This document shows, piece after piece, positions 1-11,806 of a stretch of DNA of 64,000 nucleotides. The position numbers were made by a program, and so were the translations under genes. The stretch spans positions 62,001-126,000 of the forward strand of contig JBMFOH010000001.1 in the NCBI GenBank assembly GCA_049969715.1, written 5' to 3'. Under the pieces are notes generated by a model, which was not told the DNA's origin, did no database searches, and worked only from the letters and a program-made list of their open reading frames with translations. This stretch comes from JBMFOH01 sp049969715 [NCBI: bacterium]. Lineage in GTDB: Bacteria > DUMJ01. Each line of letters starts with the position of its first letter. The stretch's first letter is position 1.

Positions 1-2
1 TT

Positions 3-680
3 CCTACCCCCCAGTATATGCTAGAAGCTAAGTTGGTAGAGGTAAATAGAGATGGGGCTTTGTTGCTAGGAATAGATAGTTCTCTCAGTGGAAATGTGAG
101 TGTAGGGATTTCATCTAGCTCCTTTTCTTTGGAATCCTTAACATCACTGGTTTCATCTACTGTCCAGCTAAATGCCATATTAAATATGGCGCAAAGTAAG
201 GGACTGGCAAAGGTTATAGCTGCACCAAAGATAGCTACTAGTGATGGAAAAGAAGCGAATATATTTATAGGGGACGCTATCTACTATAATATTCCACGAC
301 CTGATGGCGGTTTCGATCTGAGACAAGTAAATGCTGGAATAACTCTCAATGTAACTCCAAAGATGGAAAGGGACAAATCTATAGATGTAAAACTGACCCC
401 AGAGGTATCAAGTATTACTGGTTGGACAGGGAGTGGGGCTACTGTGGCTCCTAACATTGGTACTCGGAGAGCTTCTACTGAAGTTAAGGTGAAAGATGGG
501 GATACAATAGTAATTGGTGGTCTGATGAGGTCTTCTGATACTGAGACATTGAAGAAGGTTCCTCTATTGTCTAATATACCTATACTTGGACAGCTCTTCC
601 AGTCTCGAGACACTAAACAGGAGGAAAGAGAACTTATAATAATGTTAACAGTAAATGTGGTTAAGGAGGAGAATAAATAG
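3..680 (+). CDS. Secretin (PilQ/GspD family), C-terminal part; gene cut by window edge
   Basis: The reading frame is open to the left edge, so the N-terminus is missing. What remains is the membrane-embedded secretin core: an early V/I-E-A-K-L-V-E-V strand motif, amphipathic beta segments, and the family C-terminal signature VPLLSNIPILGQLF followed by an E-L-I-I-M-L-T strand. Secretins form multimeric gated pores in the outer membrane for type II secretion or type IV pili; which of these applies cannot be told from this fragment. Its stop overlaps the GTG start of argF by one base, so it probably ends a pilus or secretion operon and is co-transcribed into argF. A secretin implies an outer membrane. 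Confidence 0.9.
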   Translation, partial: PTPQYMLEAKLVEVNRDGALLLGIDSSLSGNVSVGISSSSFSLESLTSLVSSTVQLNAILNMAQSKGLAKVIAAPKIATSDGKEANIFIGDAIYYNIPRPDGGFDLRQVNAGITLNVTPKMERDKSIDVKLTPEVSSITGWTGSGATVAPNIGTRRASTEVKVKDGDTIVIGGLMRSSDTETLKKVPLLSNIPILGQLFQSRDTKQEERELIIMLTVNVVKEENK

Positions 681-1600
681 TGCTTTATCGAAGAGATATT
701 CTATCTATAGAAGACCTTACAGTAGAAGATATAGAAGATATATTTATTATGACTGATTTTCTGAAGTCTAAAGAGAATAACTCTCATCGTCCATTATCAG
801 GAAAATCAGTAGGATTATATTTTGAGAAACCTTCTACACGAACGAGGGTTTCATTTGAGGTAGGGGTATACCAACTTGGGGGGCATCCAGTATATCTGGA
901 TACCAAAAGTCTTCAGATAGGGAGAGGAGAGTCAATCTCTGATACGGCTAAGATTCTTTCCGGTTATTTAGATTGTATAGTGGCAAGGACACTAAAGGAT
1001 GAGACAGTGAGGGAGTTAGCTTTATATGCAGATATCCCTGTGATAAATGCCCTTACTGATTTGGAACATCCCTGTCAGGCTTTAGGAGACCTTTACACTG
1101 TAAAGGAGTATTTTGGTGATTATAAGGGGTTGAAGTTTTCTTTTGTAGGTGATGGGAATAATGTAGCCAACTCTTTACTCCTTCTCTGTTCAAAATTGGG
1201 TGTTAATTTTGCAATCGCCTCTCCTAAGGGATATGAGATAAGAAGTGAGATAAAGGAGAAGGCTTTAAAGAACGCCAAGGTCTCTGGAGCTAATATCAGT
1301 TTCTATAATGACCCATTCGACGCAGTAACAGATGCTAATATCATCTATACTGATGTTTGGGTAAGTATGGGGGAGGAGGAAGAGAGAGAAAAGAGAAATC
1401 TAGATTTTCAAGGTTTCCAAGTAAATATTGGACTTGTCGGACGGGCTCATCCAAATGTGAGGATAATGCATTGTCTTCCTGCAATAAGAGGTAAAGAGAT
1501 TACTGATGAAGTGATGGATGGACCTAATTCTATAATCTTTAAACAGGCAGAGAATAGACTACATACCCAGAAGGCTGTACTTTCTTTAATCTTAGGATAG
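680..1600 (+). CDS. argF: Ornithine carbamoyltransferase
   Basis: 306 residues, normal for the family. Transfers carbamoyl from carbamoyl phosphate to ornithine, giving citrulline in cytosolic arginine synthesis. Visible signatures: carbamoyl-phosphate loop STRTR in FEKPSTRTRVSFE (about residues 51-63), HPCQALGDL (about 131-139), the ornithine-side DVWVSMG segment, and the catalytic HCLP (about 263-266). It starts at GTG within the stop of the secretin gene (TAGTG), pointing to translational coupling. No other arginine genes lie beside it in this window. Confidence 0.95.
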   Translation: MLYRRDILSIEDLTVEDIEDIFIMTDFLKSKENNSHRPLSGKSVGLYFEKPSTRTRVSFEVGVYQLGGHPVYLDTKSLQIGRGESISDTAKILSGYLDCIVARTLKDETVRELALYADIPVINALTDLEHPCQALGDLYTVKEYFGDYKGLKFSFVGDGNNVANSLLLLCSKLGVNFAIASPKGYEIRSEIKEKALKNAKVSGANISFYNDPFDAVTDANIIYTDVWVSMGEEEEREKRNLDFQGFQVNIGLVGRAHPNVRIMHCLPAIRGKEITDEVMDGPNSIIFKQAENRLHTQKAVLSLILG

Positions 1601-1617
1601 AGAGAAGAAGGTAAAAT

Positions 1618-2973
1618 ATGGTAAAGACGATATTTGGTACAGACGGGGCAAGAGGAGTAGCTAATAGAGACCTTACCCCAGAGTTAGTATTGAAAATAGT
1701 TAAGTCAGGGGGGTATCTTTTATCAAAGGATATAGAGTCCCCCTTTTTTGTTGTAGGAAAAGACACAAGATGTTCGGGGGATATGATAGAAGGAGCTGTT
1801 ATCGCGGGACTATGTTCAGTTGGTGCTTCTGTAATAAATGTAGGGATTTTACCTACTGCAGGAATTGCCTATCTTACTAGGAGGTTGAATGCTGCGGGAG
1901 GGATAGTGATATCTGCTTCTCATAATCCGATAGAGTACAATGGGATAAAGTTTTTTGACTCTCGAGGTTTTAAACTTTCAGATGAGATGGAGAAGACTAT
2001 TGAGACCTTTCTTGAAGAAAAGATAACACTTCCAGTAGGAAAGGGTATTGGAAGGGTTAAGATCTTAGATAGAGCTGAAGACCTCTATATAGAGTATCTT
2101 AAAGAAAAGATAGGAACTAGATTGGAAGGAATTAGGGTGGTGGTAGATTGTGCATATGGAGCGGCTTATAGAGTAGCTCCGGCAGTGTTTGATATATTAG
2201 GGGCGGATGTATTAAGTATAAATAATGCCCCTCTAGGAGAAAAGATAAATGTAAACTGTGGAGCTACCCATCCTGAGGTTATAAGGGATAAAGTGAAAGA
2301 TGTGCCAAGTAGTATTGGTGTTTCATTTGATGGGGACGCAGATAGAGTTGTCCTTGCAGATGAGGAAGGGAATATACTCAATGGAGACTATATCCTTGCC
2401 TTATGGGGAATAGAACTATTAAAGAGAGGAGAATTGAAGAATAATACTGTTGTAGGAACTATCATGAGTAATCTAGGTTTAGAAGAAGCCCTAGCTTCCC
2501 ATGGTGCGACACTTTTAAGGGCTGAGGTGGGAGATAGATATGTTCTTGAGAAGATGTTTCATTCTGACTCTGTAATAGGGGGAGAACCTTCTGGACATAT
2601 CGTGTATCTTCCAGGGACAACCACAGGAGATGGTATCTTTACCTCCCTTATGGTATTAAAGATATTGAAAGAAAAGGATAAGCCTTTATCAGCCTTTAGA
2701 GGCATTATTCCTAAATATTATCCACAAATTTCTAGGAATATAAGAGTAAGGAATAAATATGGTATAATGGAAGACGCCAAGATGAAAGATTTGATAGCCA
2801 AGGTAGATAGACTATTAATAGGTAAAGGAAGAAGTATTATAAGAGCATCTGGTACAGAGGACTTTATAAGGGTTACTTTGGAAGGGGAGGATGATTTCTT
2901 TATGAAAGAGTTGATAAATGAGATAGAGGAGGAGATAAGGAAGATAGACAATGCCTATAACAGATTGGTTTAG
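1618..2973 (+). CDS. glmM: Phosphoglucosamine mutase
   Basis: 451 residues. Converts glucosamine-6-phosphate to glucosamine-1-phosphate for UDP-GlcNAc, peptidoglycan and envelope glycans. The alpha-D-phosphohexomutase order is complete: N-terminal IFGTDGARG, phosphoserine loop ISASHNPIEYNG (about residues 99-110), metal loop DGDADR (about 239-244), sugar loop GGEPSGH (about 321-327), and phosphate-binding RASGTEDFIRV near the C-terminus. GAAGG lies 6 bases before the ATG in the form GAAGG-TAAAAT-ATG. The 3' end overlaps accD by 23 bases, so the envelope and fatty-acid genes are coupled. Confidence 0.95.
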   Translation: MVKTIFGTDGARGVANRDLTPELVLKIVKSGGYLLSKDIESPFFVVGKDTRCSGDMIEGAVIAGLCSVGASVINVGILPTAGIAYLTRRLNAAGGIVISASHNPIEYNGIKFFDSRGFKLSDEMEKTIETFLEEKITLPVGKGIGRVKILDRAEDLYIEYLKEKIGTRLEGIRVVVDCAYGAAYRVAPAVFDILGADVLSINNAPLGEKINVNCGATHPEVIRDKVKDVPSSIGVSFDGDADRVVLADEEGNILNGDYILALWGIELLKRGELKNNTVVGTIMSNLGLEEALASHGATLLRAEVGDRYVLEKMFHSDSVIGGEPSGHIVYLPGTTTGDGIFTSLMVLKILKEKDKPLSAFRGIIPKYYPQISRNIRVRNKYGIMEDAKMKDLIAKVDRLLIGKGRSIIRASGTEDFIRVTLEGEDDFFMKELINEIEEEIRKIDNAYNRLV

Positions 2974-3802
2974 TAGGAAGCCAAAATATGCAGAGCTAAG
3001 ACCTATAAAGAGAGAGATCCCTGAAGGCCTGTGGACGAGATGTCCTAAATGCCTTGAGATTTTATATAATAAAGAATTAGAAAAAAATCTAAGGGTTTGT
3101 CCTAAATGTGGATATCATTTTAAATTGGGTGCATTGGAAAGGATATCCCAGTTAGTTGATGAGAGTACCTTTTCTCAAATAGATGGCAATTTGGAAAGTG
3201 TTGATGCCCTTTCTTTTGATGAAAATATATATCTAGAGAAACTTAAATCTGATAAGGAAAAGACAGGAATAAACGAGGCTATTGTAACTGGCAGATGTAA
3301 GATAGAAGGTTACCCTTGTCTTTTAGGGGTTTTTGATTTTGGTTTTATAGGCGGTAGTATGGGTTCTGTAGTAGGAGAAAGGGTTTCTAGACTTTTTGAG
3401 TATGGTGCTCAGGAAAATCTTCCTGTAATCATAGTGTCCACCTCTGGTGGGGCAAGGATGTATGAGGGGATGCTCTCTCTGATGCAGATGGCAAAGACAA
3501 ATGGAGCTTTAAATAGATACAGAGGAAGTGGAGGAGCATTTATATCCGTGCTTGCCGATCCAACTACTGCAGGGGTGTTAGCAAGTTTTGCCTCTCAAGG
3601 AGATATAATTATTACAGAACCTGGAGCCCTTATTGGTTTTGCAGGCCCTAGGGTAATAGAACAAACGATAAAGCAGAAGCTTCCTGAAGGATTCCAAAGT
3701 TCTAACTTCGTATTTCAGCATGGAATGGTTGATATCATAGTAGAAAGGAGTGAATTAAGATCTGTCCTAGCGAGAATAATAAAGATATGGAACCTGAAGT
3801 AG
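2951..3802 (+). CDS. accD: Acetyl-CoA carboxylase carboxyltransferase subunit beta
   Basis: 283 residues. With AccA it transfers carboxyl from biotin carrier protein to acetyl-CoA, the first committed step of fatty acid synthesis. The N-terminus carries the bacterial four-cysteine zinc ribbon (CPKC then CPKCGYH, about residues 31-57). The crotonase-like carboxyltransferase core has SGGARMYEG and the FAGPRVIEQT oxyanion region. It starts inside glmM and overlaps the accA start by 16 bases. The adjoining accD-accA arrangement supports formation of the alpha2beta2 complex. Confidence 0.95.
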   Translation: MPITDWFSRKPKYAELRPIKREIPEGLWTRCPKCLEILYNKELEKNLRVCPKCGYHFKLGALERISQLVDESTFSQIDGNLESVDALSFDENIYLEKLKSDKEKTGINEAIVTGRCKIEGYPCLLGVFDFGFIGGSMGSVVGERVSRLFEYGAQENLPVIIVSTSGGARMYEGMLSLMQMAKTNGALNRYRGSGGAFISVLADPTTAGVLASFASQGDIIITEPGALIGFAGPRVIEQTIKQKLPEGFQSSNFVFQHGMVDIIVERSELRSVLARIIKIWNLK

Positions 3803-4626
3803 CTTTAATAACAGCATGGGAAAAGGTTCAATTAGCTAGACATCCCCAAAGGCCATTGACTATAGATTACATAGAAAATCTCTTCGAGGATTTTATTGAA
3901 CTTCATGGAGACAGGCTCTATGGGGATGACCCTGCCCTTATTGGTGGGGTAGGTATCTTTGAGGGTAAAGGAATAGTAATTATTGGACATAATAAGGGAA
4001 AGAATATAAAAGAGAATGTGTCAAGAAATTTTGGTATGCCACATCCTGAGGGTTATAGGAAGGCACTCAGGTTGATGAAGTTAGCCGAGAGGTGGCATCT
4101 TCCTGTAGTCTCCTTTATAGATACTCCTGGTGCTTATCCTGGGATAGGAGCTGAGGAGAGGGGGCAGGCAGAGGCTATAGGAAGAAATATCCTAGAGACA
4201 TTTAGCATAAGAACCCCTATTCTTGTGGTAGTAATAGGAGAAGGTGGAAGTGGCGGTGCCTTGGGGATAGGTGTAGGAGACAGGGTTATTATGCTAGAGA
4301 ATGCTATATATTCTGTCATCTCTCCGGAAGGGTGTGCTGCCATTATCTGGAAGGATTCTAAGAAGGCTGAAAAGGCTGCCGAAATGCTTAAACTTACCCC
4401 CCAAGACCTGATCAAGTTTAATATTATAGATGAGATTATTCCTGAGCCTACAGGTGGAGCTCATACAGACATAGGGAAAATGATGGAGATAATGAAGGAA
4501 GGTCTCAGAAGAAATCTAGAGATTATACGCAAGAAGGATATAGATGTTCTTTTAGAAGAGAGGTATCAAAAAATAAGAAGAATAGGAGTTTTTGAAGAAA
4601 AAAATGGTGCCGAAGGCCGGAGTTGA
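3787..4626 (+). CDS. accA: Acetyl-CoA carboxylase carboxyltransferase subunit alpha
   Basis: 279 residues, partner of AccD. Family landmarks are the ARHPQRP segment near the N-terminus, ELHGDR, the long FGMPHPEGYRKALRLM helix, FIDTPGAYPG, and the EGGSGGALGI oxyanion loop. The coding end is unusual: the last seven codons and stop (4605-4626) lie on the complement of the tRNA-Leu 3' end, so the residues NGAEGRS are read from antisense tRNA sequence. The family core is complete before that point, so the tail is probably dispensable. Confidence 0.95.
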   Translation: MEPEVALITAWEKVQLARHPQRPLTIDYIENLFEDFIELHGDRLYGDDPALIGGVGIFEGKGIVIIGHNKGKNIKENVSRNFGMPHPEGYRKALRLMKLAERWHLPVVSFIDTPGAYPGIGAEERGQAEAIGRNILETFSIRTPILVVVIGEGGSGGALGIGVGDRVIMLENAIYSVISPEGCAAIIWKDSKKAEKAAEMLKLTPQDLIKFNIIDEIIPEPTGGAHTDIGKMMEIMKEGLRRNLEIIRKKDIDVLLEERYQKIRRIGVFEEKNGAEGRS

Positions 4627-4693
4627 ACCGGCATGGAGTCAAAGCTCCACTTGATTTTGAGTCAAGCGCGTCTGCCTATTCCGCCACTTCGGC
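4605..4693 (-). tRNA. tRNA-Leu (anticodon CAA), CCA encoded
   Basis: Read on the minus strand it folds as a class II tRNA. Acceptor arms GCCGAAG/CTTCGGC are perfect, followed by a D arm, an anticodon arm CTTGA-CTCAAAA-TCAAG with CAA at positions 34-36, a long variable arm TGGAG...CTCCA, a T arm GCCGG-TTCAACT-CCGGC, and an encoded CCA. It decodes UUG. It is convergent with accA, overlapping that gene's last 22 bases, and its promoter runs into the polA start region. Confidence 0.97.
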
Positions 4694-4702
4694 TTTAAAT
4701 AT

Positions 4703-4731
4703 ATTCTAAAGAAAAAAGAAGGTGATGTCAA
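4703..4731 (-). promoter_or_regulatory. Sigma70-type promoter of tRNA-Leu
   Basis: On the minus strand a perfect TTGACA (4731-4726) is followed after exactly 17 bases by TAGAAT (4708-4703). The expected start is about 4696, three bases before the tRNA. The -35 box overlaps the first codons of polA and the spacer covers the polA ribosome-binding site, so the two genes share this DNA. Confidence 0.8.
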
Positions 4732-7253
4732 TAGAAAAGCTTATCCTGGTAGACGGAAATGGTATAGCATATAGATGCTACTTTGCATTACCTAGACTCT
4801 CTAGCCCTAAAGGGATTCCAACTCAGGCTGTATATGGTTTTTCTAATATTATCTTTAAAGTAATAGACGAAGAAAAGCCCTCCTATATGGCTGTGGCATT
4901 TGATACTAAGGTTCCCTCTTTTAGACATGAGATCTATAAGGAGTACAAAGCCAAGCGACAAGAGATGCCTGAGGAGATGAGTATACAGTTTCCATATATA
5001 AAGAGACTCTTAAAAGCCCTTTCTATATCTATATTAGAATATCCTGGATATGAAGCAGATGATATTATTGCCACTTTAGTAGAGAGATTTAGAGATAAGA
5101 TGGAGATCCTCATTATCTCTGGAGATTACGATTTGCTTACCTTGGTAGGGGAAAATGTCAAGGTAATACTTCCTCGTAAGGGGATTACTGAGACGGAGAC
5201 CTTCGATGTTAAGGCTGTGGAAGAGAAACTAGGTGTTCCTCCATATAAAATTCCCTTATTTAAAGCATTGGCTGGGGATGTTTCGGACAATATAAAGGGA
5301 ATAGAAGGGATAGGGAAGGTAAGTGCTGTAGAGATACTAAGAGATGTAGACAATTTAGATGACCTTATAGAGAAGATACCTATCCTACCTACTAAATTAA
5401 GGTCTAAGTTGGAAGGAAGAGAGGCTGAGATAAGAGAGAATCTTTTTCTTGCCTCTTTAAAATGTGATGTTCCTATATCTGTGGATTTAAGTCAATTTGT
5501 TATAAAAGACATAGATAAAGAAGAACTTATATCTATAGCATTAGAGTTGGGAATGAAGTCTATATTAAAGAGGTTTTCGTTAGAAGACCCTAGAGATAAT
5601 CCAAAGGTCTCCTGTGAGAGGATTGATAGAGAAAAGTTCACAACCTTAATAGAAAATATAGATTATTTAAGTCTTGATGCTGTGATAGAAGGTTCTTATT
5701 ATCCTCCCCTATTAAGGGAATTAATTATATGTATGGATGAACGTCTCTATAGAGTAGAGAAAGAGCAGAAGGAGTTGGTTGAAGACCTGTTATCTAGAGG
5801 TAAGATGTTCTCTCTCTATGATATGAAGTCTCTATATAAATGTATTAGCCCTGAAAAGAGGAAACATCCATCTGGAAATATTTTGGATGTGAGTCTTTTG
5901 GCTTATCTCCTTGACCCATCTCAAGATATAAGACTAGAAAACCTGATAAATAAATATCTGACTAGGGATATTGAAAGGCCATTAGCTATATATCAGTTAG
6001 GTCCTATATTGAGAGAAGAAGTGGTAAAGAATGAGATGAGCGAACTTTATGAAAGGATAGAACTTCCTCTTACTAGGGTGTTAGCAGAGATGGAACTCAA
6101 GGGAGTCCTTTTGGATACAGATTATCTAAATGAGCTTTCCAAAACACTTGAGACCTCTCTTTCCCGTATAGAAGCTTCTATATACGCCTTAGCCGGAGAG
6201 ACCTTCAACATAAATTCTCCCAAACAGCTTGCTTATATCCTATTTGAGAAATTGAAACTACCACCTGTGAAGAAGACTAAAACTGGTTATTCAACGGATG
6301 CAGAGGTTTTGGCTCAGCTTGCTGCTGAGAATGAGATATGTGCCAGACTTTTGGAGTATAGAGAGCTTATCAAGCTTAAAAGTACATATGTAGATGCCCT
6401 ACCAAAGCTTGTAAATCCATATACTAAGAGATTGCATACTACCTTTACTCAGGTTGGGACTTCTACTGGAAGGTTGGCAAGTATGGATCCAAACCTTCAA
6501 AATATTCCTATAAGAAGTGAGATAGGGAAAGAAATTAGGAAGGCATTTATAGCCCCTCCTGGTTATAAGCTGATCTCAGCTGATTATTCTCAGATAGAGT
6601 TGAGGATACTTGCACATCTCAGTGGAGACCCTCTTCTTATAGAAGCATTTGAGAAAGGAGTAGATATTCACTCTCAGACCGCATCTAAACTGTTTGGTGT
6701 TCCCCCTGAAAAGGTAACTCCAAATATGAGGAGAATGGCTAAGACTATAAATTTTGGAATTATATATGGGATGAGTGACTATGGCCTTTCAAAGGAGCTT
6801 GGAATTCATAAAAGAGAAGCTGCATCTTATATAGAAAATTACTTCAATACCTATAAGGTAGTTAGAGAATTTTTGGATAGTCTAAAGAGAGAGGCTATGG
6901 AAAAGGGATATGTTCATACTATGTTCAATAGAAGAAGGTATATACCTCAATTAAAGAGTAGTAATAAAACAGAGAGAGAATTAGGAGAGAGGTTGGCTGT
7001 AAATACGCCTATCCAAGGTAGTGCAGCAGACCTTATTAAGCTTGCAATGGTGAATTTGTATGATATATTAGAAGCTAAAGGATTGGATGCAAGTATAATC
7101 TTGCAGATCCACGACGAGCTTTTAGTAGAGGCAAGAGAGGATAATGTGAAAGAGGTAGCAGATATAGTAAAAGAGATTATGGAAACTGTTTATCCTATGA
7201 GGGTTCCAGTTATAGTAGAATTAGGAATAGGAGATAATTGGTGCGAGATATGA
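4725..7253 (+). CDS. polA: DNA polymerase I
   Basis: 842 residues. Acts in Okazaki fragment maturation and repair. The N-terminal 5'-3' exonuclease/flap domain (about 1-290) has LVDGNGIAYR, the EADDIIAT metal motif, SGDYDLL and AGDVSDNIKG. Polymerase motifs are TSTGRLAS plus PNLQNIPIR, motif A SADYSQIELR (about 617-626), the O helix region RRMAKTINFGIIYG, and motif C QIHDELLVEA (about 795). The middle 3'-5' exonuclease domain lacks its acidic motifs (no D-x-E where LDAVIEG aligns), so proofreading is probably absent, as in Taq polymerase. Start: ATG 4725 in GGTGATG; GTG 4722 is possible but lies in the purine-rich RBS. The stop overlaps purD as ATGA. Confidence 0.95.
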   Translation: MSIEKLILVDGNGIAYRCYFALPRLSSPKGIPTQAVYGFSNIIFKVIDEEKPSYMAVAFDTKVPSFRHEIYKEYKAKRQEMPEEMSIQFPYIKRLLKALSISILEYPGYEADDIIATLVERFRDKMEILIISGDYDLLTLVGENVKVILPRKGITETETFDVKAVEEKLGVPPYKIPLFKALAGDVSDNIKGIEGIGKVSAVEILRDVDNLDDLIEKIPILPTKLRSKLEGREAEIRENLFLASLKCDVPISVDLSQFVIKDIDKEELISIALELGMKSILKRFSLEDPRDNPKVSCERIDREKFTTLIENIDYLSLDAVIEGSYYPPLLRELIICMDERLYRVEKEQKELVEDLLSRGKMFSLYDMKSLYKCISPEKRKHPSGNILDVSLLAYLLDPSQDIRLENLINKYLTRDIERPLAIYQLGPILREEVVKNEMSELYERIELPLTRVLAEMELKGVLLDTDYLNELSKTLETSLSRIEASIYALAGETFNINSPKQLAYILFEKLKLPPVKKTKTGYSTDAEVLAQLAAENEICARLLEYRELIKLKSTYVDALPKLVNPYTKRLHTTFTQVGTSTGRLASMDPNLQNIPIRSEIGKEIRKAFIAPPGYKLISADYSQIELRILAHLSGDPLLIEAFEKGVDIHSQTASKLFGVPPEKVTPNMRRMAKTINFGIIYGMSDYGLSKELGIHKREAASYIENYFNTYKVVREFLDSLKREAMEKGYVHTMFNRRRYIPQLKSSNKTERELGERLAVNTPIQGSAADLIKLAMVNLYDILEAKGLDASIILQIHDELLVEAREDNVKEVADIVKEIMETVYPMRVPVIVELGIGDNWCEI

Positions 7254-8500
7254 AGACTATTATTGTAGGTAGTGGTGGAAGAGAGGATGCCCTCTCTTAT
7301 AAGATCTCACAGAGTTCTCTTCTTGATAAGCTCTATTGCCTTCCTGGAAATGGGGGTATGGCAAAGAAGGGGGAGCTCATTCAAGGGAGGATTGAAGATG
7401 CCCCGATAGTAGCCAAGGAACTTGGCGTAGACTTTGTAATAGTTGGTCCTGAGGGCCCTCTTGTGGATGGGATAGTAGAGAGATGTATGGCTTTAGGTAT
7501 CCCTGCTTTTGGACCTGATTCTAGAGGTGCCCAATTGGAGGGTAGTAAGGTATTTGCTAAGAGATTTATGAAAAAGTATGGGATACCCACTGCTAATTTT
7601 GAGGTATTTAGTGATTACCAAAGAGCTCTAGCTTATATAGAAGAGAATGGTCTTAAGGTTATAAAGGCAGATGGACTTGCTGCCGGTAAAGGTGTGGTAA
7701 TTCCCGAAACCTTTGATGAGGCTAGAGACACATTGTATAGATTTATGATAGAAAAGACATTAAAGAGCTCTGGAGAACGGGTGGTAATAGAAGACTTCCT
7801 TTCTGGTAGAGAGGTTTCCTGCTTTATAATTACTGATGGGAGGGATTATAAATTCTTACCTATAGCTCAAGATTATAAGAGGGCTTATGATGGAAACAGG
7901 GGGCCTAATACCGGAGGTATGGGTAGTATTGCTCCTGTAGAACTGGAAGAGTCTCTCATTAAAAAGATTAAGACTAAGATAGTAGAGCCTACTCTGGATG
8001 GGCTTCAAAGAGAAAATATTCTTTATAAAGGTGTTATATATTTTGGTCTTATCTTAGTAAAGGATGAGCCATATGTCCTTGAGTATAATGTTAGATTTGG
8101 TGACCCAGAAACTCAAGCGATAATGCCACTTATAGAGGGGGACCTTCTTCAATTTATGTATGAGACGGTTCAATCCAGATTGCCTTCTTCAGGGCTCTCT
8201 CTGAGAGAAGAGTACAGTTGTTGTGTTGTTATCGCCTCTTCGGGATATCCTAGCCATTATGAGATAGGAAAGGAGATTACAGGAATAGATAGCGTTACTG
8301 ATGCTCTTATATTCCATGCTGGAACAAGATGGGATAATGGTAGATTGGTTACTAATGGGGGAAGAGTCTTAAATGTGGTTGGTATAGGTAATTCCCTAGA
8401 GATAGCAAGAGAAAATGCCTATAAGGCTATAGAATATATTCATTTTGATAATATGATGTATAGGAGGGATATAGGTGAAGGCGTTAGTACTGATGGGTAG
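7250..8500 (+). CDS. purD: Phosphoribosylamine--glycine ligase (GAR synthetase)
   Basis: About 416 residues from ATG 7250, which overlaps the polA stop as ATGA; a TTG at 7238 would add four residues but fits the family N-terminus less well. Joins glycine to phosphoribosylamine with ATP in purine synthesis. ATP-grasp features are visible: IKADGLAAGKGV, the REVSCFIITDG strand, NRGPNTGGMGS, and the metal-ligand stretch LEYNVRFGDPETQ. The N-terminal glycine loop reads GSGGREDAL where most family members have GGREHAL, a small change. It heads a purD-purE-purB run. Confidence 0.95.
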   Translation: MKTIIVGSGGREDALSYKISQSSLLDKLYCLPGNGGMAKKGELIQGRIEDAPIVAKELGVDFVIVGPEGPLVDGIVERCMALGIPAFGPDSRGAQLEGSKVFAKRFMKKYGIPTANFEVFSDYQRALAYIEENGLKVIKADGLAAGKGVVIPETFDEARDTLYRFMIEKTLKSSGERVVIEDFLSGREVSCFIITDGRDYKFLPIAQDYKRAYDGNRGPNTGGMGSIAPVELEESLIKKIKTKIVEPTLDGLQRENILYKGVIYFGLILVKDEPYVLEYNVRFGDPETQAIMPLIEGDLLQFMYETVQSRLPSSGLSLREEYSCCVVIASSGYPSHYEIGKEITGIDSVTDALIFHAGTRWDNGRLVTNGGRVLNVVGIGNSLEIARENAYKAIEYIHFDNMMYRRDIGEGVSTDG

Positions 8501-8937
8501 TATTTCAGATAAACCTTTATCTGAACCTATATTTGAGATTCTAAAAGAATTTAACGTAAACTGTGAAGGATGGGTGATATCTGCCCATCGCTCACCTGAT
8601 GCCTTGAGAGACTTTGTGAAAGCTTTAGACCTAGATGAAGTGAAGGTTGTTATTGCTATAGCAGGAGGTTCAGCTGCCCTTCCTGGAGTGGTAGCAAGCT
8701 ACATAGATATACCTGTGATAGGGGTTCCTGTGCCTACAAAACATCTAGGTGGATTGGATAGCCTTTTATCTATGACCCAGATGCCTTCAGGGGTTCCTGT
8801 GGCTACTGTAGGGATAGGGGAAGGAGGAGCAAAGAATGCTGCTTATCTAGCATTGAGAATACTTGCATTAGAAGACAAAACCTTGAGAGAGAAACTCTCT
8901 TTATTTAGAGAGAGATTGAAAGAAGGTGTGAAGAAGA

Positions 8938-8945
<8 letters not shown>
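8475..8945 (+). CDS. purE: N5-carboxyaminoimidazole ribonucleotide mutase (PurE class I)
   Basis: 156 residues. Moves the carboxyl of N5-CAIR to give CAIR in purine synthesis. Signatures: MGSISDKP phosphate loop, ISAHRSPD catalytic histidine segment (family usually SAHRTP), AIAGGSAALPGVVA, and GLDSLLSMTQMPSGVPVATV. It starts at GTG inside purD, with GGAGG placed seven bases upstream, and overlaps purD by 26 bases. No purK is in this window, so if the class I assignment is right a partner must lie elsewhere. Confidence 0.95.
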
Positions 8946-11768
<2,823 letters not shown>

Positions 11769-11806
11769 CGTAAGTTTGACAGGTAAAAGGCAAAATGCGG
11801 GTTCTC

